From Siphonodentalium dalli (lineage: Eukaryota; Mollusca; Scaphopoda; Gadilida; Siphonodentaliidae): a DNA stretch of 64,000 nt. Under the pieces are notes generated by a model. That model saw nothing but the letters and a program-made list of their open reading frames with translations. It had not been told where the DNA came from and made no database searches. Position 1 is the stretch's first letter. Every line of letters begins with the position of its first letter. The translations under genes were made by a program, and so were the position numbers. Shown here piece by piece: positions 53,401-56,400 of this stretch. Where the stretch lies: NCBI GenBank assembly GCA_032622095.1, contig CP136066.1, positions 111,869,319 to 111,933,318 on the forward strand, read 5' to 3'.

Positions 53401-56400
53401 TTAAACAACAAACATGGTATGTTTTTGTACTTGAAAGTCGTGTAATCCCATACGACCTTGGCCTTAAATAAAACATTCCAATGAACTGAAGTAGCTGGTA
53501 TTGAAGGATTAATCAAATTAGTGAACTATTAAATAATGACTATGATTGAATATATGTTTTTTTCTTCAACCAATTCATGAATTCCATATGAAGGGCTACA
53601 TCCAGAAATACTAGGGTATCATATCTAGATACGTATTGTATTGTGATACATATCGCGACACTGGGCGTACCTCCCACCCCTAGTGAACTGGAATATTTTC
53701 TATCTGATCGGAACCAAATTATGAATTTCTCAGCACAAAAGACAGATCGAGTTCAAATATGGGTTTGATCCGACTCGAGTTATGAAAAAATATTCACTCT
53801 TTAACACGTTCACTGCCGAAAACCAATGGGTAATTCCATCCCGTATGCCAACATGGGATTTGATGTTTTGCCGATAGTAGATGATATTTTACGTATGTAT
53901 GAGTAAAGGTTCGACCAATATCGGGTCATATGATGCTGAAACATGTTATAAGGCTACTACGAGATAACTCGTAGTCGGCAACTGGGACAGAATTTATTAT
54001 TGTTTCATCCCTGATGCCAGCTACGAGTTATCTCGTAGGTAAATACAATTGCGTTGTCAGTGTCTTATTAGATGATGAAGAGTGCTATAACATGTACAAG
54101 CATATCGTATGTAAGACATGGTAAATGAATTTATATATGATAATTGGTACAGACTACGTCGAATAAGACGTCAAAAAACATAATATGTATTTACCTACGA
54201 GATAACTCGTAGCTGGCACCAGCGATGACCCCTGGTGAGTTTCATCCCAGGTGCCGACTACGAGTTATCTTGTAGGAGCTTTATAACACGTTTCATCTTT
54301 CATTTGACCTGGATTTGATCGACAAAAATTGTATAAAGCACGATAATTCCTTTATATATACACAATGTGTCCGGGAATGGTATAGTTGCACATGTATATC
54401 ACGGTTCAGGGATGTACAGAAGAGGTCCTGGTGAATTGGAGTATCCTACCAATATTTCTAACTGGACCCCACCCCTTGTTCGGGCTGTGGGAATCGTATC
54501 TCAAGCCATTGTAATTATACATATAAAATCGATCAATGGGATCGTTGGGCATGTATTGGCGCATACACCAACATTGCTTGCGGTTTGTGTTATTATTTAT
54601 GTGGTATGAACTCGTAGTAGCAGTCCCTGTGGAACCGTTTACTACGAGTTAACTCGTAGTGGCAGTGAACGTGTTAAAAAAAATTTTAGATTGAATTCCT
54701 TGCTCTATTTAACAAAACAAAACAAAAACAAAAAAATAAATAAAACCAAAAATATAATAAAATATATATTTTTTAAATAATTAAAAAAAATTGAAAAACT
54801 AACACCATTATAACTCTGCAAGGGTACCAGAGTCACCACACCAAATTTTGTTTAAATCGGTCCAAAGTCTTGTGTTATGTACTGGTAAATTTGTTTGAAG
54901 CGACATTAAACCCAATTCATCAATTCCATCCCATGCCTTTGGATTACTTAGCTATTGATCAGGCTATATTATTTTCTAATGTCTCTTATGCCAAAGTGCA
55001 GATAAAGAAAGCTATGGTATCTAATTTAAAAAAAAGTTTCAACAATACACATCATATGCTGTTAACAGTAGACTAGAACATCACTCAACAGATGGCCTGA
55101 GGTCATTATAAATGTTGTTGGTTTCATAGAGATGCCAGCCTTTTAACATAAACAATGCCTGTGATTTGTTGACAGCTCTGCTGTATAATTGATACTAATG
55201 GGTGGAATCTCTTGACCAAGTATTCCATGTCCAGGTCACCTTTTCACATTTAAATCAAGGCTGTGGTGGTGCAGCATTACAGATCCTGTTCCAGTGCATT
55301 CTCTTATATAAATGCGAGTGACCCACAAATTCCAATAATTTGTGTTATGTGCATTGTCTATAATAGTACATAACAGTATACTCAGGGTTTCCGCCAAGGG
55401 GAAATTAATGAGTCCATATTGGGGGAAACACATAACGCGATGGGACGACCATGGTTCATCTTGTCGGGCGAAAATTTTGTTATTTGACACTGAAAAGTAG
55501 CCATTTCCTTGCACCTGTGTGTCCCACAAAGTATTCCAAAGCTACGTATATTACGCAAGTCGATCATTTTCCGTGGGTGCATTAATTCTGTTGATGGTAT
55601 CTAGATAATTAATCATCTAATTACGCACGTAAGACTGTCGTCTGATTGAAGACTATATCAAGCTACAAGTTACAGTGTTTAAATATTTATAACTTACAAT
55701 AAGATTCCGACAGGTATAATGAAACTAAACTCTAAAAAGCATCTATGCATTGTCCAATAATACATAGCTGGGAGAATTGAATTAAGTATTTCCTAGAATT
55801 TCAAGTAGCTTCCGTGAAAATGAAACTGATATATTCCATGTATTCTGTCAATCGTAAAACTATTTGTGTGCTGTGACATCATATATACTGTAGGGTTTGT
55901 CTGCAGGAGATATTTATAGCGGCGAAATACGAATGGTAGCGAAATCTTTCAAAATCTCGGAACGCATAGCCTGTCAATAGTCTGTATTAGTCCAACAACT
56001 GATGACCGCTGCTATAGAGTTTTAGCCAACGTGTTATAAAATATAATTGCGTTTTGGCATGAAATGGGAACATGTGCGCCGTTGTTGTGTTTGGGGACCC
56101 AGGCAGGACAACGAAACTATTATTGACCGTACTTTGACTTTATCTCCATATTGGGGGGGGGGGGGGGGGGGGGGGGTATGTTTTTTGTGTTTATCCTCCA
56201 TGCATGTAATATTGGACAAATGAATGGTGTTGTCACTATGAATTCCCGCTATAAAGACTGATTTGGGACAGGTTCCGTATTATATTAGTACGATAGCACG
56301 GGATCTCGGAGGTAGATAGCTGATCATACATCCTTTGGTAGGAGAACCGCCTGTTGGCGTATGTTGATCCCTACTCTGCCTAACTCAGTAATTCGGCATT

